Positions 16,903 through 26,334 of a stretch of 64,000 bases of DNA are shown in pieces. Source of the DNA: Streptomyces sp. MspMP-M5 (GTDB lineage: Bacteria; Actinomycetota; Actinomycetes; Streptomycetales; Streptomycetaceae); NCBI RefSeq assembly GCF_000373585.1, contig NZ_KB891890.1:42766-106765 (forward strand), written 5' to 3'. The notes under the pieces are model-generated. The model was not told the origin of the DNA and did no database searches. It saw only the letters and a program-made list of their open reading frames with translations. The position numbers and the translations under genes are program-made. Positions within the stretch are counted from its first letter, which is position 1. Every line of letters starts with the position of its first letter.

Positions 16903-17865
16903 GTGACGACCGAGCCGCGGCCGGCGATCCCCTGGGCCCCGATGGCCGCGACGGCGGTGTTGTGGGGATCGGCGTTCCCCGCCATCCGCATCGCGCTGCC
17001 GGACTACACGCCCACGTCGATCGCCGTACTGCGGATCGCCGTGGCGCTGGTGCTGTTGGTGCCGTGCCTCGTGCTCGGCCGCATAGGCCGACTGCGGCGG
17101 GAAGATGTGGTACGGATGGCAGCCTTCGGGCTGACGGGCATGACGGCCTACCAACTGCTGCTGTACACAGGCGAGCAGAGCGTGGAAGGCGGCACGGCGG
17201 CACTGCTGATCACTGCCTCCCCGGTCTTCGCCACCCTGCTGGGCATCGCCTTCCTGAAGGAACGTCCCGGGGGTCGGGGGGTCACCGGGCTGGCCATCGC
17301 CCTGTGCGGTGCGGTACTGGTCGCCGTCACCACGGGCGGCGGCAGCGGCACCCTCACCGGGGCGGCCGCGATCATCATCGCAGCCGCCGCGCAGGCCACG
17401 TCCTTCATCCTGCAAAAGCCGCTGCTGAACCGCTATTCGGGCGTGGAGTGCACCTTCTACGGCAGCCTCTTCGGCCTTGTCCCGATGCTCCCCCTGGCCC
17501 CCTCGGCCGTCGCGCAGGCAGCAACCGCCCAGGGGCATCGCACCGCAGCCGTCATCTGGCTCGGCGTCGCCTGCACCGCGCTGGCCTTCTGGACCTGGTC
17601 CCGTACCCTGCGCACGGCGAGCGCGGCCACCAGCTCACTCGTCCTGTACGGGGTCCCGGTCGCGGCGCTCGCCCTGGACGCCGTCTTCCTCCACGAGTTG
17701 CCCGCTCCCACCGCGCTCCTGGGCGGTCTCCTCGTCCTCGCCGGTATCACCGTCGCCGCCACCCGCCGCACCACCACCCGCGTCGTGGCCCAGAGCCAGA
17801 AGTCGCCCAGCCCGCCGGCCTCACGGCCCCACGACCGCATCACGGAGCCCGCCTCCCACACCTGA
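16903..17865 (+). CDS. EamA/DMT-family transporter
   Basis: About 320 residues from the GTG at 16903 (VTTEPRPAIPW), preceded by GGAG; an in-frame GTG 12 bases upstream is possible. Ten hydrophobic segments in two repeats, with the EamA signatures LWGSAFPAIRIALPDYTP near the N-terminus and LNRYSGVECTFYGSLFG at the start of the second half. The C-terminal tail is polar. Inner-membrane exporter of unknown metabolite. Confidence 0.9.
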   Translation: MTTEPRPAIPWAPMAATAVLWGSAFPAIRIALPDYTPTSIAVLRIAVALVLLVPCLVLGRIGRLRREDVVRMAAFGLTGMTAYQLLLYTGEQSVEGGTAALLITASPVFATLLGIAFLKERPGGRGVTGLAIALCGAVLVAVTTGGGSGTLTGAAAIIIAAAAQATSFILQKPLLNRYSGVECTFYGSLFGLVPMLPLAPSAVAQAATAQGHRTAAVIWLGVACTALAFWTWSRTLRTASAATSSLVLYGVPVAALALDAVFLHELPAPTALLGGLLVLAGITVAATRRTTTRVVAQSQKSPSPPASRPHDRITEPASHT

Positions 17866-17905
17866 CGCCGCCTGAGAATGCGGCGCTGCCTCCGGCGTCG
17901 GAGCC

Positions 17906-18823
17906 GTGCGTAGGGTGGCGCTGGTGTCGGGGGCGATCGCCGCGGGGCTCGTGCTCGCTCAAGGAGATCCGGTATGCGTTCGGCGACAGCCCCTGCTGCG
18001 GATCCAGAGTCACGAGGACCTGAGCAAGAAGCGCGCCAGGCCGCCGATCGGTGGCATCTGTGGCACAACCTCAGCGAAGCCGCCGAGCGGTGCGTCGCTG
18101 ACCACCGTGCCTGCCTGCGGGCCGAGATATCTGCCCCTCGGCGTCCCTCGCAGCCCGGCGACGAGGCTACGGACGTTACTGGCTCGCCATGGCCCACCGG
18201 CGACCGGTTCGCCGACCGCACTCGGGCCAACCATGCCGCTGTCCACGCATTGCTAGCCGCTGGCAACAGCCGCCGCGCGATCGAACGGCAACTGCGCATG
18301 ACCAGTCGCACCGTCAAACGTCTCGCCGACGCCGCCAAGCCGGAGGGCCTCTTCCAGGGCCGGTGACAGGGCCGCCCTCCGTGCCTACTTCCGCTCGAAG
18401 CGTCTCTCCACCGACCCGGTCACCGCACCCCCGCCGTCCCCTCGCACGGTCTCCGGCTGGATCCTCAGCCATCCCGACGCCATCACCGAAGTCGAGCAGC
18501 TTCGACTGAAGGTTGTCCTGGTCCGCTGCCCCGACCTGGACGCGCTGGCCGGGCACGTCCGGTCGTTCGCCGAGATGCTCACCGAGCGCCAGGGCCGGCG
18601 GCTCCCGCAGTGGCTCGACGCCGTCCGCAGGGACGACCTGCCGGGCCTGCTCAACCTGGCCGCCGGCATCGATCGCGACCGCGATGCCGTCATCGCTGGC
18701 CTCACCCTGCCCTGGAACTCTGGCGTCGTCGAAGGACACGTCAGCCGCATCAAGATGCTCAAACGGCAGATGTTGGGCCGCGCGGGTTTCGACCTGCTCC
18801 GGAAACGAGTCCTGCTCGCCTGA
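17906..18823 (+). pseudogene. ISL3-family transposase remnant
   Basis: ADRWHLWHNLSEAAERCVADHR in one frame and, after a shift between about 18366 and 18400, LKVVLVRCPDLDALAGHVRSF, LPQWLDAVRRDDLPGL, LPWNSGVVEGHVSRIK and MLGRAGFDLLRKRVLLA in another. These are the middle and C-terminus of ISL3 (DDE) transposases, including the conserved VEGxVxRIKxLKRQ segment. The N-terminal zinc-finger half is missing and terminal repeats are not evident. Confidence 0.9.
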
Positions 18824-18839
18824 CAGGAGCAAGCACAAA

Positions 18840-19289
18840 TTACCGACCAGGGCTGTCGGCTTGTGAGCAGCCGCCATCGGGGGTGCACGCCTCGGCAACT
18901 GAGAGGCTGTTTTCGTAGATGTGATGCCGAGTGATCAGGCCGTCGTCCACAGACAGCCTCAGCGCAAATGGGCCCGAAAAGGCTTTTCCGGTAGCCCGTA
19001 CCGTTCCAGAGAGATGGCCCATCACCACTGCCTCGCTGCCTTCGGCCACGATCGCATCGATCGAAAAGGAGCCTTGGCCGGGGACCGTGTACGAGGCCAG
19101 GTCAACCCAGTGGCCCGCAACATCGGCGCGGGTGGAGCGGGAACGAATCCACGGCACCTGCGGATTCTCGGCCACCATCCAGTCGACCTTCTTTGCATAG
19201 ATGGCGGCGATACGTTCTGGATCCCCTTCGGCAGCACGGCGAAGATAATCCTCTACCACGGCTCGGGTGCAGTGGGTGGTGCTCGTCAT
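18840..19289 (-). CDS. SnoaL-like (NTF2-fold) protein
   Basis: 149 residues with the cone-shaped NTF2 pattern: VVEDYLRRAAEGDPERIAAIYAKKVDWMV at the N-terminus, alternating strands with GSFSIDAIVAEGSEAVVMGH and ALRLSVDDGLITRHHIYENS at the end. Members include SnoaL cyclases, limonene epoxide hydrolases and many stress-linked proteins; the reaction cannot be given. No partner gene is adjacent. Confidence 0.8.
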   Translation of the reverse strand: MTSTTHCTRAVVEDYLRRAAEGDPERIAAIYAKKVDWMVAENPQVPWIRSRSTRADVAGHWVDLASYTVPGQGSFSIDAIVAEGSEAVVMGHLSGTVRATGKAFSGPFALRLSVDDGLITRHHIYENSLSVAEACTPDGGCSQADSPGR

Positions 19290-19693
19290 GGTCGGATCCT
19301 CTCCTCTGGTAACTCACAGATGATCCTGTACCAGGCACCGCAAGGCGTCGATTACCTGTCAAGTAATTGCGGTCCTCGCAAAGGCAACCGGTAAGGAGAA
19401 GCTTCCTGATGCGGCAATTGCGAGTGTCTGGCTCATTTAGACGGCATCTGTGGTGCACCACCGCGCACGCGCACAGTCACACTTCACGGAAGTTGAGCCA
19501 GAACCCGGACTCGTGGACAAAGCCACACGCGAGAGATTCCCGCCTCCGCGGCGACGTGGGCGATCGGGCGGTGCTGGCAGCGGTCGATCAGACGGTGCCA
19601 CCCTTCAGGAGACATCAGGATCATCCTGCGGTCCGCACCGGGGTGTGAAGCGATCCAGGGCGGGCCGGCTCCCCTGCTCCGCGGTCGTGGGTC
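19290..19693. promoter_or_regulatory. Upstream region of the SnoaL-like gene with a 15-bp palindrome
   Basis: 404 bases without a supportable gene. The palindrome ttacctg-t-caagtaa (19352-19366; arms match at 6 of 7 positions) lies 63 bases upstream of the SnoaL-like start, where a dimeric repressor could act. Its regulator is not identified in the window. Confidence 0.4.
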
Positions 19694-22063
19694 CTACCCG
19701 CATCGGGCCACACGTTCCGCGGCCAGGCAGGTACGGACCATCGCCACCCGGACCGTCGGGCCGCCGATGCCGCACTTGATGACGTAGAAGAGGAAGATGT
19801 TGGTCGAGGTGACAGCGAGCGCGTACACGTAGACGTCGTGAAGAATCTGCACGTAGAGGCAGGTGCCGATGGTCAGCACGGCCGTGGCGTAGAAGAGCGA
19901 GGTCGGTACCCACTGGGAGAGCGCGGAGAGCCCGGTGATCTTGCCGTCGTCGCTGGGGAGCGTACTGAGACCGAGCTGCCGGGAACGCGCGATGACCGCG
20001 CGGACGTAGGCCAGGGTCAGGAAGTTCGCGAGCCAGGTCAGCAACTGCCCGATCGCGGAGTTGAGCGGCCACCAGCGGGGTTCGACCAGGGTGATCGCCA
20101 GTACGAGCAGGCAGGGCACGACGGCCATGATCCGGATGATCACCTCGGTCACCAGGGCCAGCCGGCTCAGCGAGCCGGCCCGCCACCCGATGGCGAGCGG
20201 CGTGAGGCCGGAGAACAGCGTCTGGTAGTACTTCGGCGCCGCGATGGCGTAGGAGAGCCCGACCATCCGGGCCGGGAGGTTGGCCCGCCAGTCCGGCAGC
20301 CGGTAGTCGCTGTGCCGCAACGAGTCGACGATCGGGAAGCCCTTGGAACCGCCGTCGAGGTGCTGCACCAGCTCCACCAGCTTGTTGCCCCAGTCGAGGT
20401 CCAAGTCCCGCAGCAGCCAGGTGATGACGGTGGAGTTCGTCGTCGCCCAGATCAGCGCCGACACCAGCGACCAGGCGAGCAGCCAGTTGGTGAAGGGCCT
20501 GCGGTACCCCTCCGGGCGGCCGCTCTGCTGCCGGTGCATCCGCCACAGCCGCCACTCCCGGCCTGGATCCCCGGCCAGCGGACGCAGCAGCTCGCGCAAC
20601 GCCCGCCAGCCTGTCTCGACCCGCAGCTCGGACTTGCCCTGCTCGGCAGCCTGCACCGTCTCCAGCTCCGCCAGAAACCCGCTCTTCAACTCGCCGAAGG
20701 AGAAGGCATGTTCCGTACCGGCGCCGAAGAGGAGCAGTCGGCGCGCCGGATCGGCGTCGATCAGATCCTCGATGAAGCGCGCCAGCTGCACGGCGCGCAT
20801 ATAGAAGATGTCCGGGACCACACCGTCGGTGCCCGCCCGTCCGGTGCCGAAGAGGATCAGCAGGCGGCCGAGCGAGTAGAGGTCGGCCCGGGCGATCTCG
20901 CTGTCGCCGGCCTTGACCTCCGGGGCGATGTAGGAGGACTCGGCGCCCGATGTTCCGGTGATGGTGTGGGTGTAGAGGTAGTTGCGTCCGAGGTCGATGA
21001 GTCTGAAGGTCCCGTCGGCGTCGGACACGATGATGTTGGACGGCGAGAGGTCGGCGTGTACGCCCTTGATCCGGCCGTTTATGGGGGCGTCCCGAGCGAG
21101 GCGCTGCAGGTCCTCCAGCGCCTCGAAGAGCAGCACGCCCTTTTCCCTGAGCCGTTCGAGCCGGAGGGAGGGTGCGCCCGCGCCGACAGCCTCCGGCTCC
21201 CACTCCCCGCGGACGAGTTCCGCGAGCGTCCTGCCTGCGATGAAGTCCATCAGGATCCAGCTGTCGAAGCTGGCCCAGATGCGTACCAGATGCCGGGAAC
21301 CGGTGGCGGCGGTGCCGTACGTCTCGGCGTAGTCGCGCGTGGCGTGGGCGAGGGTCCTGATCCTGGTGAACGGGTACAGGATCAGCTTGAGGGCGAACTC
21401 CGGGCGGGTGCCGTGCACGGTGTTCGCGTTGCTGCCGCGCAGGATTATCGAAGTGCTGCCGTGCCGGTGGAACCGCAAGTTGCCCTGCACCGCCCGCCAT
21501 TCGCGCTCGGCGGGCTCCACTGCCGCGTCCGCGCGACGCCGGCCGGGCCGCGGCTGCGGGTGGTAGATATCAGCGATGACCTCCGCGACAGCGTCCTCCG
21601 TGACGAGTACGCCGCAGACGGCGCCACAGTCATGGGTCACTGCCCGGCCATCGGGGCCGGGGTCGGGCGAGGGCTGCGGGAGCGAGCGCTGTGCCTCGGA
21701 TTCGGCGAGACCGAGCAGGGTCAGCAGGTAAAGGCTGACGAACCCGAACAGCGCGGCCAGGCTCGCCCGGCGCCGTTCGCTCTGTGCGCGGTATCCCAGG
21801 CACCAGTCGGTAAGGCGGGAGATCGTGGCCTGTCGGCCTGCGAGTCCGAACCGGCTGTCGAAGGTCCGTTCGTCCGGCGGTATGTCCTGCAACAAGCGCC
21901 GCCATGACGTGAGGCGGCGGGTCCGTTGACGGGCGGTCTCCGGTCCGGCGTCGGCGGTCAGCTCCAGCAGCTCCCGTAGCTCCGCCAGGTGCCGGTCGCT
22001 ATACCCTCTCAGTTCGCCCAGTGCCGCGAGGAGCAGGTCCGGCGTCGCGCCTCGGTTCTCCAT
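19694..22063 (-). CDS. Multi-pass membrane protein kinase
   Basis: 789 residues. After a helical N-terminus and one membrane helix (about 98-120), a divergent kinase domain has FALKLI (ATP-binding Lys), HADLSPSNIIV (catalytic Asp and Asn, about 335) and LIDLG (metal Asp, about 355), then YIAPEV in place of the APE motif. The glycine loop is not obvious. The C-terminal 300 residues hold about six membrane helices. The start overlaps the end of the patatin-like gene by 65 bases, so the two are translationally coupled. The catalytic residues are kept, so it is predicted to be active. Proposed role: a sensor or regulator of the lipase at the membrane. Confidence 0.8.
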   Translation of the reverse strand: MENRGATPDLLLAALGELRGYSDRHLAELRELLELTADAGPETARQRTRRLTSWRRLLQDIPPDERTFDSRFGLAGRQATISRLTDWCLGYRAQSERRRASLAALFGFVSLYLLTLLGLAESEAQRSLPQPSPDPGPDGRAVTHDCGAVCGVLVTEDAVAEVIADIYHPQPRPGRRRADAAVEPAEREWRAVQGNLRFHRHGSTSIILRGSNANTVHGTRPEFALKLILYPFTRIRTLAHATRDYAETYGTAATGSRHLVRIWASFDSWILMDFIAGRTLAELVRGEWEPEAVGAGAPSLRLERLREKGVLLFEALEDLQRLARDAPINGRIKGVHADLSPSNIIVSDADGTFRLIDLGRNYLYTHTITGTSGAESSYIAPEVKAGDSEIARADLYSLGRLLILFGTGRAGTDGVVPDIFYMRAVQLARFIEDLIDADPARRLLLFGAGTEHAFSFGELKSGFLAELETVQAAEQGKSELRVETGWRALRELLRPLAGDPGREWRLWRMHRQQSGRPEGYRRPFTNWLLAWSLVSALIWATTNSTVITWLLRDLDLDWGNKLVELVQHLDGGSKGFPIVDSLRHSDYRLPDWRANLPARMVGLSYAIAAPKYYQTLFSGLTPLAIGWRAGSLSRLALVTEVIIRIMAVVPCLLVLAITLVEPRWWPLNSAIGQLLTWLANFLTLAYVRAVIARSRQLGLSTLPSDDGKITGLSALSQWVPTSLFYATAVLTIGTCLYVQILHDVYVYALAVTSTNIFLFYVIKCGIGGPTVRVAMVRTCLAAERVARCG

Positions 22064-23111
22064 TCGCGGTGTCCACCACCATCAGTCTCGGCATGGCACG
22101 GATGCTTCCCCGGCGGATCAGCTCGGTCGGTCTGCCCTCGGTGGCGCAGAAGGCGATTCCGTACGCCAGCCGAGCGCTGTCGAGGAGCCGGCGCTGGTCC
22201 AGCTCGTGTCGCTTGAGCTCGGGCATCCAGGGCAGTGGGGCCAGATCGAGGACGTACGGGGCACCGGACGCGGGGGACGTACGCATCCGGCGCAGCCAGT
22301 CCTGGTCGCGGTGCTTCTGACGGATCGCCGCCAGGTAGCCGCTGCCGAGACCGGTGCGCATCCGCTCGAGGTGGAGAGAGGTGAAGCGGTGCAGCAGGGA
22401 GAGCCCGCTGTCCGCCGACCGCATCGGGCGCGTACTGAGGGAGAGGATGTGGGTGCAGCCGTCGTCGACCGCCAGCCGGAACGGCAGGGCGGTGAGCACT
22501 CCGCCGTCGACCGCACGCCGCCCGTCGGGAGTCGGGACCGTTCCGGGCAGGGCGATGGGTAGCCAGGCAGAGGCGCGCAGCGCGGCCTTCAGGTCCTGGC
22601 GGGAGTCGAAGTCCCGCAGTACGACGGTCCGCAGGGCATCGACATCGGTGACCGGGACGGCCAGCGGTATTGCCGACCCGAGAACCGCCTCGTAGTCGAG
22701 GGGCTTGACCCGCTCCATGACGCGGTCGAAGGAGTACCCCAGGTCCAGGATCGGGCGCCGGCGCAGCACTCGGGAGAAGTCCACGAACTGTTTGGTCGTC
22801 AGGTCGTCGTAGTAGATCGACAGTGGGTACCAGGTCTCCCCGGCGAGAAAGTAGGCCCCGTTGATGCCGCCGGCGGAGCAGCCGTACACCACGTCGAAGG
22901 CGTTCTTGAAGCCGTAGTCCTCGAGCTGGGACAGCATCGCCGCGGAGATCACCCCCCGCATGCCGCCGCCCTCTACGGCAAGGGCCACGGTCGCCCCGTC
23001 GTTGCGCTGCCCCGGTAAGCTCCCGGAGTCCCGTCGGGCACGCAAAATCGCTAATACAGGATGCGCCGCATCCCAGTATTCAAGCCCGCTCTTGGCATCA
23101 CCGGCCTGCAT
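21999..23111 (-). CDS. Patatin-like phospholipase
   Basis: 370 residues. Oxyanion-hole motif GGGMRG (48-53), nucleophile elbow GCSAG with Ser79, and the DGG motif (about 200) complete the Ser-Asp dyad of patatin/cPLA2-type lipases. No signal peptide, so it acts in the cytoplasm, on the inner membrane leaflet. The 3' end overlaps the membrane kinase gene. Patatins are frequent effectors in bacterial immunity (CapV in CBASS, and STAND systems), where they degrade membrane lipids. The coupling to a kinase suggests regulated toxicity, but this is inference. Confidence 0.9.
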   Translation of the reverse strand: MQAGDAKSGLEYWDAAHPVLAILRARRDSGSLPGQRNDGATVALAVEGGGMRGVISAAMLSQLEDYGFKNAFDVVYGCSAGGINGAYFLAGETWYPLSIYYDDLTTKQFVDFSRVLRRRPILDLGYSFDRVMERVKPLDYEAVLGSAIPLAVPVTDVDALRTVVLRDFDSRQDLKAALRASAWLPIALPGTVPTPDGRRAVDGGVLTALPFRLAVDDGCTHILSLSTRPMRSADSGLSLLHRFTSLHLERMRTGLGSGYLAAIRQKHRDQDWLRRMRTSPASGAPYVLDLAPLPWMPELKRHELDQRRLLDSARLAYGIAFCATEGRPTELIRRGSIRAMPRLMVVDTANGEPRRDAGPAPRGTGRTERV

Positions 23112-23511
23112 GGCACCCCCGCAGGATCAGGCCCCTGATCTCCTGTCACCACACGCCGGGTATCACCCTGCCAGACGCGAGGTAACTCCGGGAAGCCCTG
23201 GGCGTCGCTGAGATTGGCGCACTCTGCGGGACCGGGTTCGCGTGCCGGATCGTCTCAGTTCGGCGGAATTTCTGCGGAGGCAAGCCCGCCCTGGCTCGCA
23301 TGACATCGGCTTCGGTCCGGCGCATATCCGCATCTGCCTGCCGGGTGCCGACCTCGACGGCCTTGCCCAAGCCCATGGCCAGGTCGTAGTCGGCCAGGAT
23401 CAGGCACAGGGCGGTATCGCATCATGCCTCGCGTCACACTCGTCCCGAAAATGGCAACAAATGTTGCCGCTGCTGGGTGGTGGTCGCAGCCTGAGGGCGG
23501 AGGTGATTGCC
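23112..23511. promoter_or_regulatory. Divergent region between patatin and flavoprotein genes
   Basis: 400 bases between divergent starts. A palindrome ggcaaca-aa-tgttgcc (23453-23468) lies 43 bases before the flavoprotein start and is a good operator candidate. The minus-strand frame at 23146-23376 (with RRTEADVMRARAGLPPQKF) has a protein-like look but no ribosome site or family I recognise. Confidence 0.45.
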
Positions 23512-24576
23512 ATGCACGACATGAGCGACGCAACGAACAACAACGCGGTGAACGACGCGGCCGGTGATGCGGTGTATGACGTGGTGGTGGTCGGCGCCGG
23601 GGCGGCGGGGCTGAATGCGGCCCTGGTGCTGGCCCGGGCCTGCCGCCGGGTGGCGGTGGTGGATGCCGGGGAACCGCGCAACGCCCCGGCAGCGCACATG
23701 CAGGGCTTTCTGTCCCGGGACGGGATGTCCCCCGCGGCCCTGCTGGCGGTGGGCCGGGCCGAGTTGGCCGCGTACGGCGTGCCGTTGATCGAGGCCCGGG
23801 TGGAGCAGATCGACCCCGGCTACTTCGTGCGACTGGCCGGTGGCCCGGTGCTGCGGGCCCGCCGGGTGGTGGTGGCCACCGGGCTGCGGGACGAGCTGCC
23901 CGGGATTCCCGGGGTGCGCGAGCGGTGGGGCAGGGATGTGCTGCACTGTCCGTACTGCCACGGCTACGAGGTCCGCGACCAGCCGATCGGGGTGCTGGGC
24001 ACCCACCCGGGTGCGGTGGAGCATGCGCTGCTGCTGCGGCAGTGGTCGGCCGACGTGGTGTTCTTCCCGCACACCCTTGAGGTGGGGGAGGAGGAGCGCG
24101 AGCGGCTGGCCGCCCGCGGAATCCGTGTCGCCGAGGGGGTGATCAAGCAGCTGGTGGTGGACGGCGACCGGTTGCGCGGGGTCGAGCTGGCCGAGGGCCA
24201 AGTGGTGCCCCGCAGCGCGGTGTTCGTCTTCCCGCGCATGGTGCCCCACGACGCCCTGCTGACCGGGCTGGGGTGCGAGAGGGACCGTGGGGGAGGGTGG
24301 GTGATCACTGATCGTTCGGGGCGGACCAGCGAGTTCGGGGTGTGGGCGGTGGGCAATGTCGCCGATCCCCGGGCCCAGGTGGTGACCGCAGCCGGGATGG
24401 GATCGGCGGCCGCGATCGCCATCAACCACGACCTGGTGCAGGAGGAGATCGAGCGGGCCGTCGAGGACCGACGCACGGCGGACGCCGTTTCCTCGGTCTC
24501 CTCGTACTCCTCGGCTTCCTTGCGGCAGACCGGCGAGGCCGCCTCCCTCATGGGAGAAAGCCGGCACACCCACTGA
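23512..24576 (+). CDS. Thioredoxin reductase-like FAD oxidoreductase
   Basis: 354 residues from the ATG at 23512, preceded by GGAGG. The N-terminal FAD-binding motif VVVVGAGAAGLNAALVLAR, VVVATGLRDELPG, the redox motif CPYCHGYEV and the C-terminal GVWAVGNVADPRAQV, where the family has a GDV/GNV FAD motif, identify a low-molecular-weight thioredoxin-reductase-like enzyme. CPYC replaces the usual CATC, and the NADPH-binding motif (GVLGTHPGAVEHA) is atypical, so the physiological substrate may not be thioredoxin. A Ser-rich tail ends the protein. Confidence 0.9.
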   Translation: MHDMSDATNNNAVNDAAGDAVYDVVVVGAGAAGLNAALVLARACRRVAVVDAGEPRNAPAAHMQGFLSRDGMSPAALLAVGRAELAAYGVPLIEARVEQIDPGYFVRLAGGPVLRARRVVVATGLRDELPGIPGVRERWGRDVLHCPYCHGYEVRDQPIGVLGTHPGAVEHALLLRQWSADVVFFPHTLEVGEEERERLAARGIRVAEGVIKQLVVDGDRLRGVELAEGQVVPRSAVFVFPRMVPHDALLTGLGCERDRGGGWVITDRSGRTSEFGVWAVGNVADPRAQVVTAAGMGSAAAIAINHDLVQEEIERAVEDRRTADAVSSVSSYSSASLRQTGEAASLMGESRHTH

Positions 24577-24781
24577 GAGTCGGCCGTCCGCACCGTGGCC
24601 CGCTGGGCCGGTCCGGCCGGACTCCGGCGAGTCCACGACGTGACGGGTGGCGCCCGGCGAGAGGTATGCGTGGCCGGCGGCCGCGGCACGCACCGCGCGG
24701 ATGAGTTCCGCCGGTGCCGAGTCCGTGAGCAGGAAGCCCGCGCCGAGCCAGCCGCCCGGACTCCGCGCAGCCCGGTCTCCG

Positions 24782-25302
24782 TCAGCTCCTGACCTCGAAG
24801 GACTTCTTCTCGATCAGCTTGCCGTCCGTGAAGAGAACCGGAAAACCGGGTCCTTGTACCAGGTGCTGCCGGTCTCGGTGGACATCAAGGTGAGGCAGGT
24901 CGCCCCCTTCGGCAGGGGCGGCGCGCCCTTGTCCAGACCGTCGGCCAGGAACGAGTCCCCCAGGGCCACCCCGGCGATCCGTACGGTGCCGTCGCCCTCC
25001 AGGGCCCCGGCCGCCGCCGCCAGCAGCCCGAGCACCACGCTCAGCAGCGATTCGCCCACGACGCGCCCAGGAGTCCACATCCCTGGGGCGAACAGTGCCC
25101 TGACCTGACCGGTCAGCAGCCGGGGCGCCGAGCGCAGCCATGCCGTCAGCGCACGGCGAGCCGACGCCACACGGTCTGTACGTTCCACACGAGTCACGCG
25201 GTCACGGTAGGCAGCCGCGGCCGGGTACCGTACCCGCCGCTCGTCGCGACGGCCGGCCGACCGTCGCCTGTTCGACCTGCCCGACCCGACCTGCCCGACC
25301 AC
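24782..25302 (-). pseudogene. Membrane-associated unknown protein, single-base frameshift
   Basis: The frame from about 25302 (or the GTG near 25199) encodes RALTAWLRSAPRLLTGQVR, a hydrophobic LLSVVLGLLAAAAGALEG segment and KGATCLTLMSTETGSTWYKDPVF. One base appears to be missing in the AAAA at 24842-24845. With a fifth base, the protein would continue PVLFTDGKLIEKKSFEVRS to the stop at 24782; as written it ends early at 24814. I do not recognise the family. It may be a sequencing error rather than a true pseudogene. Confidence 0.55.
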
Positions 25303-25583
25303 CAGAATGTCGGCATCCTCCCCGGGGCCGCATCACCGGCGGCCGGCCCCGGCCCGAGCCGAATGCCGCAACCGGCGTCACCCGGATCTTCTTCGAGATG
25401 ATCTCCACCCGCGTCCCTGGCGCATGCCCGATGGGTCAATGCGTCAATGGGCCAGGCGCCACAACCCTCGGTCGGGTGGTTTGAACCCGACTCTTCGCTG
25501 TCATGTCGAGCTGACCGGGAGGGTTGGTCTGCTGTTGCCGTCGGTGACGTCCGCCCCGGCGGGATCAAGGGAAAGGAATCACG
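25303..25583. other. Gene-free region upstream of the chagasin-like gene
   Basis: Nothing recognised in 281 bases; it must contain the promoter of the secreted protein at 25584. Confidence 0.4.
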
Positions 25584-26024
25584 GTGGGAATGAAGTGTTC
25601 TGCCGCGGCATGGGGGACGGCGCTGACCCTGGTCACTGTCATGGCCGCTGCCGCGGCACCGGCGGTTGCGCACGGCCAGGCATCCGACCGGGCCCGGTCG
25701 GCCCGGCGCATTGTGCTCACGAATTCGGACGGCGGCCGGGCCGTGACCGTGACCTCGGGTGACGACATCGAAGTCCGGCTCACCGGCAACCGCGCAAACG
25801 GCCTCACGTACTCGTGGAGCCGCCCGACGTCCAGCGAACCCACTGTTCTCGAACGGGTCTCTGGGGGTACGACACCGAGCGGCAGCGCAACAGCGGTCTT
25901 CCACGCGGAACATGGCGGCACCGCCACCATCACCGCGCAACGACGCTGCCACGCCGACCGGGGACATTACTGTCCTCTAGTGGTCACGCCCTGGAAGGCC
26001 AAGGTCAAGGTCGAAGTGAAGTGA
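25584..26024 (+). CDS. Secreted chagasin-like (inhibitor family I42) protein
   Basis: 146 residues with a signal peptide (MKCSAAAWGTALTLVTVMAA, cleavage near AVAHG). The mature domain has the three-loop pattern of chagasin-type cysteine-protease inhibitors: a GDDIEVRLTGN strand, a GLTYSW loop in the place of NPTTGYxW, a Gly-rich GGTTPSGSATAVF loop and a late VVTPWK where the RPW loop occurs. Two cysteines (RRCHADRGHYC) probably form a disulphide. Start: GTG at 25584 or ATG at 25590. Inhibitor activity is only a family-level expectation. Confidence 0.6.
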   Translation: MGMKCSAAAWGTALTLVTVMAAAAAPAVAHGQASDRARSARRIVLTNSDGGRAVTVTSGDDIEVRLTGNRANGLTYSWSRPTSSEPTVLERVSGGTTPSGSATAVFHAEHGGTATITAQRRCHADRGHYCPLVVTPWKAKVKVEVK

Positions 26025-26334
26025 CGCCATGGGCGGGGTCGGCCTTCGCCGGTCGACTGGGCTAGCGGACACGGCCCAGCGGCCCGAACCGGACAAGGCC
26101 GTCGCTCGGGGTGCAGGAGAGAGCATGCGGACACCGATGACGGTCGCGGATTTCCTCGACTCTCCTCGACAGGGCCGAACTGGGCTTCCGTGACCGTCCG
26201 GGGGCGACGAGCCGCATCGGCCCGCGCCGTGTCCCTGCTCCCACCCGGACAAGGACGCCACAAAGATTTGCTTTACCGGCGGGGACTACAGTACAGAAAT
26301 GCCGCGCTATCCACGGCAGTTGAGGAGGAATCCT
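26025..26334. other. Gene-free region
   Basis: 310 bases with no gene I can support. The last 60 bases contain an AT-richer stretch (aagatttgcttt near 26263) that may be part of a promoter for the gene at 26335. Confidence 0.35.

Noticed and set aside
18824..18860. Possible terminal inverted repeat of the ISL3 remnant
   Set aside because: No matching left end could be found, so the element boundaries are not supported.
19838..21907. Plus-strand frame of 689 codons
   Set aside because: Antisense to the membrane kinase, whose catalytic motifs are clear on the minus strand; the plus translation is low-complexity Arg/Gly/Gln-rich.
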